The notes beneath the pieces were generated by a model. It saw only the letters and a program-made list of their open reading frames with translations, did no database searches and had not been told where the DNA came from. DNA of 64,000 nt, taken from positions 2,356,001-2,420,000 of the forward strand of contig JAZBRS010000011.1 of NCBI GenBank assembly GCA_037176725.1. The letters are read 5' to 3'. The translations under genes were made by a program, and so were the position numbers. This document shows positions 41,641-53,100 of this stretch, piece by piece; position 1 is the stretch's first letter, and each line of letters begins with the position of its first letter. This stretch comes from Posidonia oceanica (lineage: Eukaryota > Streptophyta > Magnoliopsida > Alismatales > Posidoniaceae).

Positions 41641-43032
41641 AGATCACAGCTTCCAGCTCAACAATCCAGAATCAGCTATTCCCAGAGACCTCACTAACTT
41701 TACCAGTGCAGGAACCCTGGGATCGACCGACGATCAAGACACGGTACCGACAGAGGATTGGGTGTGTGTTGAGGACTACTACTCGGATGAGCAGCAGTCT
41801 GGTACAACAGAGGCAGTCCCAACCAGCACAGCAGAAACAGTGATCAGAGCAGAGGCCACACAGTCAATCTATTCAGCTCTTCCTCTGGCAGAGACAGCAG
41901 GCAGCTCAGCAGGCCCTGTGGCAGATGCAAGTTCCCAATCTTTTGCAGCCACATCAGCTTCTCAAGATCAGACAGCAGCAGTGCAGGAGTCAGAGACACT
42001 CCTTCTGGCAGAACCAAGCATGCTACCAGCGGTCACAGCAACATCAGTGCCACTGTCCCTATCTCTGGAGGGGCAGTTAATCAGTACAGTCAGCAACGCG
42101 GCTCAGCCCGCTTCAGCATCCACATCTCCGGGAATGCAGCAGGCGCAGTCCGCTTCGCATCCTCCCGACAACCGGCAGCAGCTCTCATGGCAAGACCCCA
42201 TGGCGTCAGAGGCTGCACTCTCTCAGTTACGGCCCGATACAAAAGGCCAACTGAGCACTACACTCTCCGGGCCCTTGAGCCCTCTGAAGAGCACCCCTGC
42301 TTACTCTCCAACAGTGACCCTGGCAGCATATCCATCTATGGCACCGCTGACTTGTTTATTTGGGCCTTCTACATCAGAGTTGCCACCATCGGACGCGCCC
42401 GTGAACCAGATCATGCAGATTCCAAGGGCAGCAATCCGTCTTGCAGCCGGGCCAGTGCCGCAGGCCCCCGGCGCCTACTACGTCGACTCCCCCTCGGACG
42501 AGGAAGAAGGAGTGGCGATAGAAGCCTAGGTCGATTCTTGGATGTCTGACTTAGAGCTACTCTATCAAGAACAAATCAAGTCGATAGCAGAAGACCTGGC
42601 AGAGCATCAAGCTGCAGAAAGGAAAGGGAAAGCCGTGGCTATAGACCCTCCTTTGCAAGAAGACCATGCCTCTATCATGGTCCTGGAAGAAGACTCAGCA
42701 GCGCCGGACTCCCCTAGACCAAATGAGCTCATTACTCTCCAATCGGAAGGCGGGTCTAGGTGGTTTGTGCAATACATGCCTCACCGGGGCAACATAGCAA
42801 GCGGCAATGCCCAAATCAGCCGTCGGTCCGGCATACCCTCCAGACGCACACTGGAAGACCCAGAGGAGGAAGCATCAGCAGTGCAAGTAGCAGCAGTAAC
42901 AGAGCAGAAAGCAAAATCAGTAATAGAGCTGTCAGCAGCCTCAGCAGCAGAACAGTCAGCAGCATCAACAGCAGAATCAGCAAGGCCCTCAGCCGAATCA
43001 GTAGAGCACTCAGCAGAATCAGCAAGGCCCCT
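41641..43032 (+). pseudogene. Low-complexity Ser/Ala/Gln/Glu-rich segment where RT and RNase H should be
   Basis: It continues the gag-pro frame (TAG at 42527-42529) to 43054. Composition is dominated by Ala, Ser, Thr, Gln, Glu and Pro; a YYVDSPSDEEEG acidic motif lies at about 42477-42510 and a KxxAEDLAEHQAAERKGKA helix at about 42575-42640. From about 42860 it turns into CAGCA/TCAGCA-rich simple sequence. None of the RT motifs (YxDD, LPxG-like) or RNase H motifs occur in any frame. In complete elements about 2-3 kb of pol would stand here. Confidence 0.75.
42860..43032 (+). repeat. CAG-rich microsatellite-like stretch at the deletion junction
   Basis: Repeated CAGCAG, TCAGCA and AGCAGAATCAGCAAGGCCC words; the last is present twice (about 42972 and 43012). 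It ends exactly where integrase sequence begins. Confidence 0.65.
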
Positions 43033-43923
43033 CCACATCAGCTGCACAACATGACTTCGCCATGGCCTTTCTCCACCTGGGGGATCAATGTCATCGGTGC
43101 TATCCACCCGACTGCTTCGAATGGTCATCGTTACATTCTGGTAGCGATCGATTACTTTACCAAGTGGGTGGAAGCAGCCTCTTATAAGACAGTCACCGCT
43201 GTGGCAACAGAAAAATTTATCAGAAACAATATCGTTGCCCGATATGGGGTCCCGCACTCAGTCATCTCTGATAATGGCACAAACTTCATTGCCAAAAGGA
43301 TCGAGGAATTCCTGCAAAGTCTCAAGATCAAGCATCATCGATCCTCACCCTATCGGCCACAGATGAACGGAGCCGTGGAGTCTGCAAACAAGAACATTGT
43401 CAAGATTCTGAAGAAAATGGCAGAAACCCACAAGGATTGGCACGACAAGCTCCCGTACGCACTCTGGGCGTACAGGACATCAATCCGGACCTCTACAGGA
43501 GCCACCCCGTACTCTCTGGTGTACGGAATGGAAGCAGTGTTACCTGTTGAAGTAGAGATCCCCTCTCTACGGATCCTGCAGGAAGCTGGGTTGGAAGAGG
43601 CAGAATGGGTCGAAGACCGCTGCATCCAACTGAACTTAATTGATGAACGCAGACTGCAAGCTATGCACAACGCTCACTACTATCAGAAGCGGATGGCCAG
43701 AGCATTCTTGAAGAAGGTCCAGCCCAGAAACTTTCAGCCAGGGGACCTTGTCTTGCGCGCCATTCACTTGCCTGACGGTCGAGGGAAATTCCGACCCAAT
43801 TGGCGTGGCCCCTTTGTGGTCAAGCAGATCTTTTTGGGAGGCGCTGCAACTCTTGAGGATATGGACCAGATCGAGCAGTCTGAGCCCGTCAACCTCTGCT
43901 ATCTGAAGAAGTACTATCAGTAG
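43033..43923 (+). pseudogene. Integrase core and C-terminus of the Ogre-like element
   Basis: Frame is shifted relative to gag-pro. It starts in the linker after the (missing) HHCC zinc finger with PPHQLHNMTSPWPFS. The first catalytic Asp is Asn (WGINVIG, about 43078-43098); the second Asp (SDNGTNF, about 43268) and the Glu (GAVESANKN, about 43371-43397) remain. WAYRTS, VYGMEAVLPVE, and RPNWRGPFVVKQIF follow, ending KKYYQ with TAG 43921-43923. No internal stop. Without the zinc finger and with D-to-N, activity is not expected. Confidence 0.9.
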
Positions 43924-45470
43924 CCGAAAGCGGCCCCGTTGCGGATGCCCTTCTCCCACTTGCACTTGCATTCTCGCCTTCTCGCCTTCTTGCCACATCT
44001 TTTCAAATCATCATCGTCATCCTTTCAACTCTTGCATCCCTTCCTTTCGAATCATCATCGTCATCCTCTCAAGCATTGTATCTAGGCCCGGTGATGAAAA
44101 CCGGAAGTGCTTGCCTGCTCTGGAAAGAGTCACCCTGCCTCACCTGGCACTACTCAGATGTCTTAGCTAGTGAGAGAGCCACCACCAACGAGGATAGGCG
44201 AACCGCCTAATCTCGCAAGGACATACACCTCTGAGGGAGAAAAAATGTTAGGATGTGAGTCTGAAAAAGAGTGAGAGTAGACACCTAGGTCTGGGCACAT
44301 CCAAGGAATAGAAGACGAAGACAGAAGCCGGCCCTAGAGATAGGGGTGTGCGGTCTAACTCTGCTCCTCCTACCCATCTCACAACAGACCCAAAGCCTAA
44401 ATCCATTACAATCCAAGCACCCTTCTTTTGCCACCAAAATGGGGATAGCAAAAGCCTGGAAAAAAAGAGAGAAAAGCAAAACAACAAGCAAAAAAAAAAG
44501 AGAAAAGAGATAGAACAAAAACCAAAAAAAAAGGAAAGAAAAAAAAGCAAGCAAAGCAAAAAAAACAAAAAAAACAAGAAAAAGGCAAAATGCAGCCCAA
44601 AAAAACACAGGCACCATTATCCCCCATACTTTACTAGAGATCCCCAGCATGTCGAGCTTAAAAGAATCTACCACATCCCTCCAAGAGCAAACACTCACCC
44701 TCTCCTGGCTAGGGGCAGAGAAAGACTGCATACCTATGAGGGAGAAATCAAAAAAAGAGAGCTGAAAGAATAGGTGTAGGTCCTGAGAGTGTGGCCAGTA
44801 GCCTGTCCTCACCACACCACCACCACCTGTATAATGCCAACAACCCGTTCCGGAGAGCAACCGACAAGCCAAGAGTCTAGGTAGGGCCCAGTGAGTCAGG
44901 GACCACTCCCTTCCTTCGCAGCAGGCACTAAAGCACTCCGTATGCTGAGGGCATCCAAGCATACTCATTCTATCCAGGCATACTCACCTATCCAAGCATA
45001 CTCATTCTATCCAGGCATACTCACCTATCCAAGCATACTCATTTATCCAAGCATGCTCATTCATCTAAGCATACTACTCATCTTCATAAGCATATCACCT
45101 GCATCATGCATACATGCATCTTCTTCTATCATCCCTTTTCCTATCAATTTCTCCCGCTCTGCAACGCGCTTCGGCCCTGAGACAGTACTCCTCCCCAGCA
45201 GAGTGCATTGACGACACTCAAGCTGCGCCGGTCCAGATCTCCTACCGGCCCTCGCCCCCGCATTCGCCAGACTGCTACCAATTCCATTTGTTTATTTGTG
45301 CTTAATTGCTATGTTCTGTTATCAACTGCTGAGTGCATATGGAACTACTTTATCAGCCTCAGTTTCTGTTTATTGTCAAAGAATATACGCCTGCGAGATC
45401 TGACTGTTTATTGATAGCAGGTACTTTCAAGCTTCTGCAGCTATCTGCCTGTCCCTCTGCAATCAGCGTA
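43924..45470 (+). other. Spacer between integrase and the DUF7745-like ORF
   Basis: No gene supported. An A-rich stretch of AAAAAG/AAAC words lies at 44455-44595. Units of about 17 bp (TATCCAAGCATACTCAT and variants) repeat about seven times at 44958-45075. Confidence 0.6.
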
Positions 45471-46672
45471 ATGGGCTTTCCTACTCTGCTAACTCCTGCA
45501 CACTGCTCGGAAGCCCTACGAGAATGGACCAACAGGCTCACTCTACAAGACTGTGAACAGCTGCGCCTGTGGGGCATACCAACTAAGCTGCTGAAGGCTG
45601 CTGATGTGGAGGTCAGCCGCCACCTTCTGTGTGCCGCTGCAAGATTCTGGAAGCCGGCGCATTATGTCTTCCGTTTCAACAAGACTGAGCTGACACCTAC
45701 ACTGGAAGAGGTGCGTCGGATCTGCGGCTTTTCAAAAATCATGGGGCCACCTATTTTCATGAGGCGCGACGGATACCTCCAGGTCCTGAGCCAGCTGACT
45801 GGGCTCCCTACTCGAACCTGCCAACAGAAATTAATCTGCACCAGCGGGCCTAAACCTATGCTTTGCCTTGCGCACTTCGATGATATCTTGAACAAGCGCG
45901 CAGAACTCGGAGATGAGCTGTGGCTCCGAGGATTTGTTATCCGCTTCCTGGCGAACTGATCTTTACTCATGGCCGACTGACGGTGGCCATTGAGGTTGCA
46001 GAAATTGCATTAACTGTGGTGACCTAGCACATAAACCTGGCACCAGTTGTCCTGGCAGAGACCTATCGCAGGCTGGACCGCATCTCTCATCGCTGCCGCC
46101 ACTTCCACGGTTGCGGAGCACTCATACAAGTCTGGCTGACCGCGCACTTAGAGACGAACCTCTTGCGCCCTCAAGTGCATGCCTTTGAAGCCTACTGCAG
46201 CAGCGCCCGTGCCAAGACAGAAAAGAGCGTCAAAGAAGAATACGAGAGGCTGTCAGTACTGACTGACGACGCTACAACCTGGCGTATTGTCCCCTCTGCA
46301 GCAGAGCCATTCACTGTCTTCTTCAGCGCGCGTGACATGCGGCTGATCATTCTTTCAGGTTTCACGGTAGGCGTAGAGTACCATCCAGTCAGGGTCATGC
46401 GCCAGTTCGGCTTCCGGCAGGGTGCCTTCATTGACAGTACAGCGCCCGAGCTTCTACAGATGTACCCTCTCAGCACAACTGCCCCAACCAAGAAGCTTGC
46501 TAGTCTGATGCAGCATGGGGTCCAATCTACAGACATTGCAGCTGTGAGAGGTGTAGGATGCACCCCAGAATATGAAGCTGAAGTCCAAGAACTCTGGCCT
46601 ATCACTGAAATTCCGCCAGGCGGCCCTTTGTTTTCCGACTCCCGGCAGTCGAAGAAGGCCCGAGTTGACTAG
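45471..46672 (+). pseudogene. DUF7745/PMD-like gene in the 3' region of the Ogre-like element (broken)
   Basis: The likely start is ATG 45471 (MGFPTLLTPAHCSEAL). The block FWKPAHYVFRFNKTELTPTLEEVRRICGF (about 45645-45732) has the pattern 'aromatic-W-P...F.F....L.PTLEE...I.G' typical of DUF7745 and plant mobile domain proteins that ride in plant retroelements. The first frame ends at TGA 45957-45959; homology-like sequence continues +2 through ALIQVWLTAHLE (about 46120-46155) to TAG at 46670-46672, with an extra TAG at 46025-46027. It stands in sense orientation, unlike the PMD genes of copies A/B. Family assignment is by pattern only. Confidence 0.6.
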
Positions 46673-46980
46673 GCCCATGTGCAACCATCATATGGTCTTC
46701 TTTCAGATTATGCTGTACATTTCTGGCCTGCCACAGGCATTGTACTCACCAAGTTTTATCAAAGAAAAAAACTGTTTCTGCTTTCTGCTTGCACATCAAG
46801 ATTCTTTGCTGTATTGCATATCATTATCATCACCATCTTGGGCCCTCTAACCAGACTTGCAGACATCACAACGCAGCAAAGTCCTCAGCACCCAATCTGG
46901 AGTCCAGAACCTCCGCGGACCCGCGTCGTCAAGCTACGCCATCTGGCATCCCCAGCTGGTCGCCCCCAGCTGCATCATCA
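46673..46980 (+). other. Short spacer before satellite arrays
   Basis: No feature seen apart from sequence grading into the first unit of the 83-bp array. Confidence 0.5.
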
Positions 46981-47510
46981 TCCCCAGCGGGCTGGCACCC
47001 CAAACTGCTCGACGAAAGGTCCGTCAACCTGTCATCCTCCTCAGCTGATCATCCCCAGCTGAGTCCCCAGCGGGCTGGCACCCCAAACTGCTCGGCGAAA
47101 GGTCCGTCAACATGTCATCCTCCTCAGCTGATCATCCCCAGCTGAGTCCCCAGCGGGCTGGCACCCCAAACTGCTCGGCGAAAGGTCCGTCAACCTGTCA
47201 TCCTCCTCAGCTGATCATCCCCAGCTGAGTCCCCAGCGGGCTGGCACCCCAAACTGCTCGGCGAAAGGTCCGTCAACCTGTCATCCTCCTCAGTTGATCA
47301 TCCCCAGCTGAGTCCCCAGCGGGCTGGCACCCCAAACTGCTCGGCGAAAGGTCCGTCAACCTGTCATCCTCCTTAGCTGATCATCCCCAGCTGAGTCCCC
47401 TGCGGGCTGGCACCCCAAACTGCTCGGCGAAAGGTCCGTCAACCTGTCATCCCCCTCAGCTGATCATCCTCAGCTGAGTCCCTAGCGGGCTGGTACCCCA
47501 AACTACTCGT
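46981..47510 (+). repeat. 83-bp tandem array
   Basis: About six units with period 83 (for example CAGCGGGCTGG at 47068 and 47151). Each unit contains CAGCTGATCATCCCCAGCTG, itself with inverted CAGCTG ends. Units differ by a few bases. Confidence 0.9.
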
Positions 47511-47663
47511 CTGACAAGCACGACAATCTTGTCACCACCCCTTGCTTTCGATGCCAAGGACGCGTTGGCCAGCCCCTAGTGTCATCCCGACACCAGGGGC
47601 ATCTTTTGATCGCCCCTCGGTATCATTCTTCCCCTCTTTCCCCTATGATATTCCTAGTGTCAT

Positions 47664-48690
47664 AGGATGATTTCTTCTCATCATTACCTCATCCCCTCTT
47701 TGCCGGCCGATAAGTCCGATATCTTATCAATCAATCATTCTCATCATGATCTCACCCCCTCTTTATCTCATCATTACCTCATCCCCTCTTTGCCGGCCGA
47801 TAAGTCCGATATCTTATCAATCAATCATTCTCATCATCTCACCCCCTCTTTATCTTATCATGATCTCACCCCCTCTTTAGCAGTAGTTCTCATCATGATC
47901 TCATCCCCCTCTTTAGCAATAATTCTCATCATTACCTCATCCCCCTCTTTAGCAATAATTCTCATCATTACCTCATCCCCCTCTTTAGCAGTAATTCTCA
48001 TCATGACCTCATCCCCTCTTTAGCAGTAATTCTCATCATTACCTCATCCCCCTCTTTAGCACTAGTTCTCATCATGATCTCACCCCCTCTTTAGCAGTAG
48101 TTCTCATCATGATCTCATCCCCCTCTTTAACAGTAATTCTCATCATTACCTCATCCCCCTCTTTAGCAGTAATTCTCATCATGACCTCATCCCCTCTTTA
48201 GCAGTAATTCTCATCATTACCTCATCCCCCTCTTTAGCACTAGTTCTCATCATGATCTCACCCCCTCTTTAGCAGTAATTCTCATCATGACCTCATCCCC
48301 TCTTTAGCAGTAATTCTCATCATGACCTCATCCCCTCTTTAGCAGTAATTCTCATCATTACCTCATCCCCCTCTTTAGCACTAGTTCTCATCATGATCTC
48401 ACCCCCTCTTTAGCAGTAGCTCTCATCATTACCTCATCCCCCTCTTTAGCAGTAATTCTCATCATGACCTCATCCCCTCTTTAGCAGTAATTCTCATCAT
48501 TACCTCATCCCCTTCTTTAGCACTAATTCTCATCATGATCTCACCCCCTCTTTAGCAGTAATTCTCATCATGACCTCATCCCCCTCTTTAACAGTAGTTC
48601 TCATCATGATCTCATCCCCCTCTTTAGCAGTAATTCCCATCATGATCTCATCCCCTCTTTATCTCATCATGATCTCATCCCCTCTTATCA
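47664..48690 (+). repeat. 35-36-bp tandem array
   Basis: About 27 units of TCTCATCAT(TACC/GATC/GACC)TCATCCCC(C)TCTTTAGCAGTAAT type; higher-order alternation of TACC, GATC and GACC versions is visible. At its left edge two copies of a GATAAG...CTTATC hairpin (about 47710 and 47801) occur. Confidence 0.9.
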
Positions 48691-49605
48691 AACAATCAAT
48701 CACATTCTAGGCTGATATCCGAAACTATCAAACAATCAAGCACTCTCAGGCTGATATCCTAAACTATCTGCTCTCAGGCTGATAACCTAAACTATCATCT
48801 GGGCCGATCCATGGTTGGCCCACAGTTGTGTTATACGGCTGACATCCAGTAACTGTCCCTTGCAATTGCGGTTTCCAGTTGATAGGTCTGTAAACTATCC
48901 TCCAGTTGATAGGTCTGTAAACTATCCACCAGTTGATAGGACTGTAAACTATCGCTAGGCTGATATCCTAAACTATCACCAGCAATTGCATTATACGGCT
49001 GATATCCAGTAACTATCCCTCATCATTGCGCGTTTCCAGTTGATAGGTCTGTAAACTATCCGCCAGTTGATAGGTCTGTAAACTATCCGCCAGTTGATAG
49101 GACTGTAAACTATCACGTGCAATCATGTTATACGGCTGACATCCAGTAACTGTCCCTCGCAATGCCGTTGCTAGTTGATAGGACTGTAAACTATCCTCCA
49201 GTTGATAGGTCTGTAAACTATCCGTCGGTTGACAGGACCGTAAACTGTCGCTTTAGTTGATAGACTGTAAACTATCCGGCATTTGCGTTATACGGCTGAT
49301 ATCCAGTAACTATCACTCATGGTTTGTGGCTTCCAGTTGATAGGTCTGTAAACTATCCGCCAGTTGATAGGTCTGTAAACTATCCGCCAGTTGATAGGTC
49401 TGTAAACTATCCACCAGTTGATAGGACTATAAACTATCCCACACAACCATGTTATACGGCTGATATCCAGTAACTATCACTCACAACTGCTTCCGGTTGA
49501 CAGGACCGTAAACTGTCATTCCAGGCTGATAACCTAAACTATCACTCCCGGTTGATAGGACTGTAAACTATCCGGACGATAAGCCCGTCACCTTATCACT
49601 TTTTT
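48690..49605 (+). repeat. Hairpin tandem array (about 27-bp and longer units)
   Basis: About 30 hairpin units of forms GATAGGTCTGTAAACTATC, GATATCCAGTAACTATC and GATATCCTAAACTATC, each a short stem (GATA...TATC) with an 8-9 base loop. In some units the stem is GACA...TGTC on both sides (48841-48857, 49138-49154, 49231-49249, 49499-49517). Higher-order blocks begin with TTATACGGCTGA. Confidence 0.85.
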
Positions 49606-50128
49606 GGCGTGACCTTGTCCTAGGAAGGCAAAGTCACGCAAACCCCTTTTGCGATAGGAGAATTGGCCTCTCTCCCCTCGCGCCCTTTTTTCTTTTCTGC
49701 TAGCTTGCTCCCCGGGCGGGGACAGGCTGCACCCTGTTTTTCCCTCGCTTTGTCGCGCAAGTCTGGCCTCCCTGCCAGATCCTCGCGCCACATCGCGCCT
49801 TTTTATCATTCCTCTTGCATCATCTTAGCACTTCCTCAGCTAGCACTGCATATTACTTTAGCATCATCACCATCACTTGCACAGCATCAGCATCTATTCT
49901 AGCTGCGCTAACTTTTATGCTAACTCCTAGCATTGCATTTGCATCAGCATGCATCGCACCGCACAGCATCCATCTGCACCTAGCATCTTGCATTGCGGCA
50001 AAGGGCTACGATCTTCGGTGCATCCGCCGAATAAGTAGCTCACGCCCATAGCAAATCGCTGCTCCCGCCGGTCAGATGGGGTGTCTTGTCAACCCTGAGC
50101 AGCGGCCTCGCTCCACTTGACCATGCTC
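49606..50128 (+). other. 3' non-coding segment before the polypurine tract
   Basis: No gene supported; C/T-rich and GCAT-rich words (TTGCATCATCTTAGCA type) in the second half. Confidence 0.5.
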
Positions 50129-50137
50129 AGGGAGGGG
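50129..50137 (+). promoter_or_regulatory. Polypurine tract
   Basis: AGGGAGGGG four bases before the 3' LTR; primes plus-strand DNA synthesis in LTR elements. Confidence 0.8.
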
Positions 50138-50141
50138 CATC

Positions 50142-53100
50142 TGTTGACACCCCATCTTGACAGGCTTGGATCCTTGGAGCCTTCCTAGTGATTGCTGGAC
50201 TCAAACCCAAACCCAAAACCAAACCCTAATCCTCTTCTTTACCCTCCAAAATCAGCCCATCTTGACCTAAGCCTTTACCCCTCTTCCCAAGCTCAAAACC
50301 TGACCAAAATCCATAGGAAAACCCACCAACACCCACTTAGCAAGCCTACTCAAGAACCCAGAAATTTCCAAACCTAGACCATTCCCAAAAACCCTAGAAA
50401 ATCTAGGCAAAACTCCCCTTTTTCTACACCTTGAAACCCCTCCAAAACCTTCTTAGAATCAAACCAAAACTTCAAGACCAACACCTCAAACCCTAGACTA
50501 GCCACTCACCAATTTTCACCCCATTCAAAGACCCTTAAGACCCCCTTTCACCCAAATTATCCTTTTCTTTCTCCGGGATTATCATTTTCTCTCTCCTCTC
50601 TCTCTCCTAATTATCATCTCTCTTTTCATCCCCTTCTTGCTCCTTCTCTGGCCTGGCTGTGGGTCCCCTTTGTACTTCTATCCCTTCTCTACCTTATTCC
50701 TATTTTTACTTTATTTTTAGCCTTTTTCCTGAATTTTAAAAATCATTTCTCTCCAACCTATCTCTTTTCCTTTTATTTCCCTCTTTTCCCCTTTTCCTTC
50801 TTCCTTCTCCTTTCATTTTCTCTCTTTTGCAAAAATCCATGAAAACCCCTAAAAATCTGTAAAACCCCAAAATATAAAAGAAACAAATCAGAACCCAAAG
50901 AAAAACAATTAAAAAACATTAAACAAGCAATTAAAAACCTAAACTTAACTAAATCAAACTAAAAGGAAAACCAAGCATGTAAGCTAAAAAATGCAAAACA
51001 AATCTAAAGAAAACACTGAAAAATCAAGGAAAAAACTAAAATAAAACCAAAACCTACCAAAAGTAAAAACCCCATCAAAAGAATTAAAAAACAAACCCTA
51101 AAAAGAAGAATTAAAAAACAAACACTAAAACAAGTAATTAAAGAAACAAAGAGACTTAACCTAACAAACCTAAGGAAAAAACAAATTAAAAACTTAATTA
51201 AAAGGAAAAGAAAAACACACTTAAAAGACTTAAAAACACCCCATCAAACCAGAGAAATCTAACTAAAAACTTCAAGAAAAATCAACAAATAAAAATCAAA
51301 GCATAATTTAAAAGACTTAAGAAAGAAAAAAACCCTAAGAAGACTAAAACTTAAAAACCTGAAAACAAACCTGGTTAATACGAAAATAAATCCTAAAAAA
51401 TCCTAATCAATATCCTAAGTGTCCAACAAGGGAAACACAATTTTTAAAACGATTTAAAAAAGGTTTAACAAACATTTAATCAAGTGAAAACTAATTAAAA
51501 GCACAACCAAAACCTTAAAACCCTAATCAAGCCCAAAACACACTAATCAACCCAAAATGGCCATTAAAAAATTTAATTAAAATCCTAATTCACATCACAA
51601 CCTTTCTAATATTTTTATTTATTTTTAGTTCATTTTTACTTATTTTATTTCCTTACTTTTCCCTCCTTTTCTTTCCTTCTCCTTACTTTCCTTTCTTTCC
51701 CATTTTTTCTCTGCTGGGCCCAATCCAGCCCGTTTCTCTTTTTCTTTTATTTCTTTTCTTTTTTTCCTTCGGCCCACGGTCCGACCCAGCGCTCCTTCTT
51801 CTTCCTTCTTCTTCCTCGCGCGTCAGCCGGTTTTCCTCCCGCGAGCTCGCTGCGACAGTCTTCCCTCCACCCGTTCAAATTCAAGCATCCATCCCGTCAA
51901 TCCACAGCAGCTCGCCGCTCCTCTCTTCTCTCAGCACCAATTCCGGGGGGCATTGAATGCCGGTCGACTCGCCGACATCCATCGCCTCTGCTGCAGTGCC
52001 GCCGGTGGAATTCAAACCACCAGTTCGCGCCAGCAGCCTCCAGCCTCCTCCTTATTTAAGCCCCCGGTCCTCTCCTCCTTCCTTCGGTTTTCAGACGATC
52101 CAGAGAGAGAGCAAGCGATCAGAAAACCCTGAGAGAGCAATCCCAAACCAGAATTCCTGTTTTTCTTCCACCTGTGCGACCTCCTCCTTCTCCTCTTCAT
52201 CTTCCAATTCCAGAGAGAAGAGAGAGCAGAAGAGAGTGTCTGAGGGAGTCTTTAGCATCCCGGAGAGAAGCCTCAGTCTCAGACCAATCCCCACACCCAA
52301 TCCTCCTCCTTTCTTTTCTGAAATCTTCAGAAAACCTCCTTCTTTCTTTTCCAGAAAACCAAACCCCTTCTTGGCCTTCATCCTCCTCCCAATTACTCCC
52401 CCAAGCTCACCCAGAAACCCAGCATCCTTCCCGGCCATTCCACCACCCAAATCACCCCCTTAATCACCTAACTCTCCAACTGTAAACCCAACCTGATCCT
52501 CTCACAATTCCCATCACTCCAGTCCACTACTGCCTCCCAAAATCCACCCAAGCATTCACCAAACACCCACCTTTCCAAAGCCTCCGACCTCGAACCTAAC
52601 CATCCACCATAGGCCGAGAACAACACAACAAACACTTGCCTTCTCCACTGACCAGAAACCAACCCAACCTCCAAATCCTCTCCACACTCACCAGAAAACC
52701 CCTCCGATCATCCACACAGCTTCGCCGAACTCCCACCAATCTCCCCGAAGGCTCCGCTTCGTCGGACGAGCAGCGGACAAGGCCCCCCACCTCCGGTTGC
52801 TCACTGTCAACCCAAAAGACCCAATCTTCCGCTTGAGCTGCAGAAGCATCATCCGATCATCCGAGGAGCTCCGGAGCTTCGTCCTGAAGACGCTCGAACC
52901 ACCGTGAGCCGCCAGCATCCACCGCAGCGACCAGACGACGAGCACCGGCCGGCTCCGACTCTGCCGAGGTCGGGAGCGCACTCCAGACGCTACCGCAGGT
53001 ACTTCTCGCCCTCCCCCGCTCTCTCTCTTCCCCCTGCTGCTTTTCCGCCCATCAAAAGCCAGCTCCCAGCCCTCCAGCTCCGCCTGCAACTCGCCGGATA

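Noticed and set aside
44285..44968. Phe-rich 227-residue minus-strand frame, membrane-protein-like
   Set aside because: Phe and Leu runs come from the A-rich stretch 44455-44595 on the other strand.
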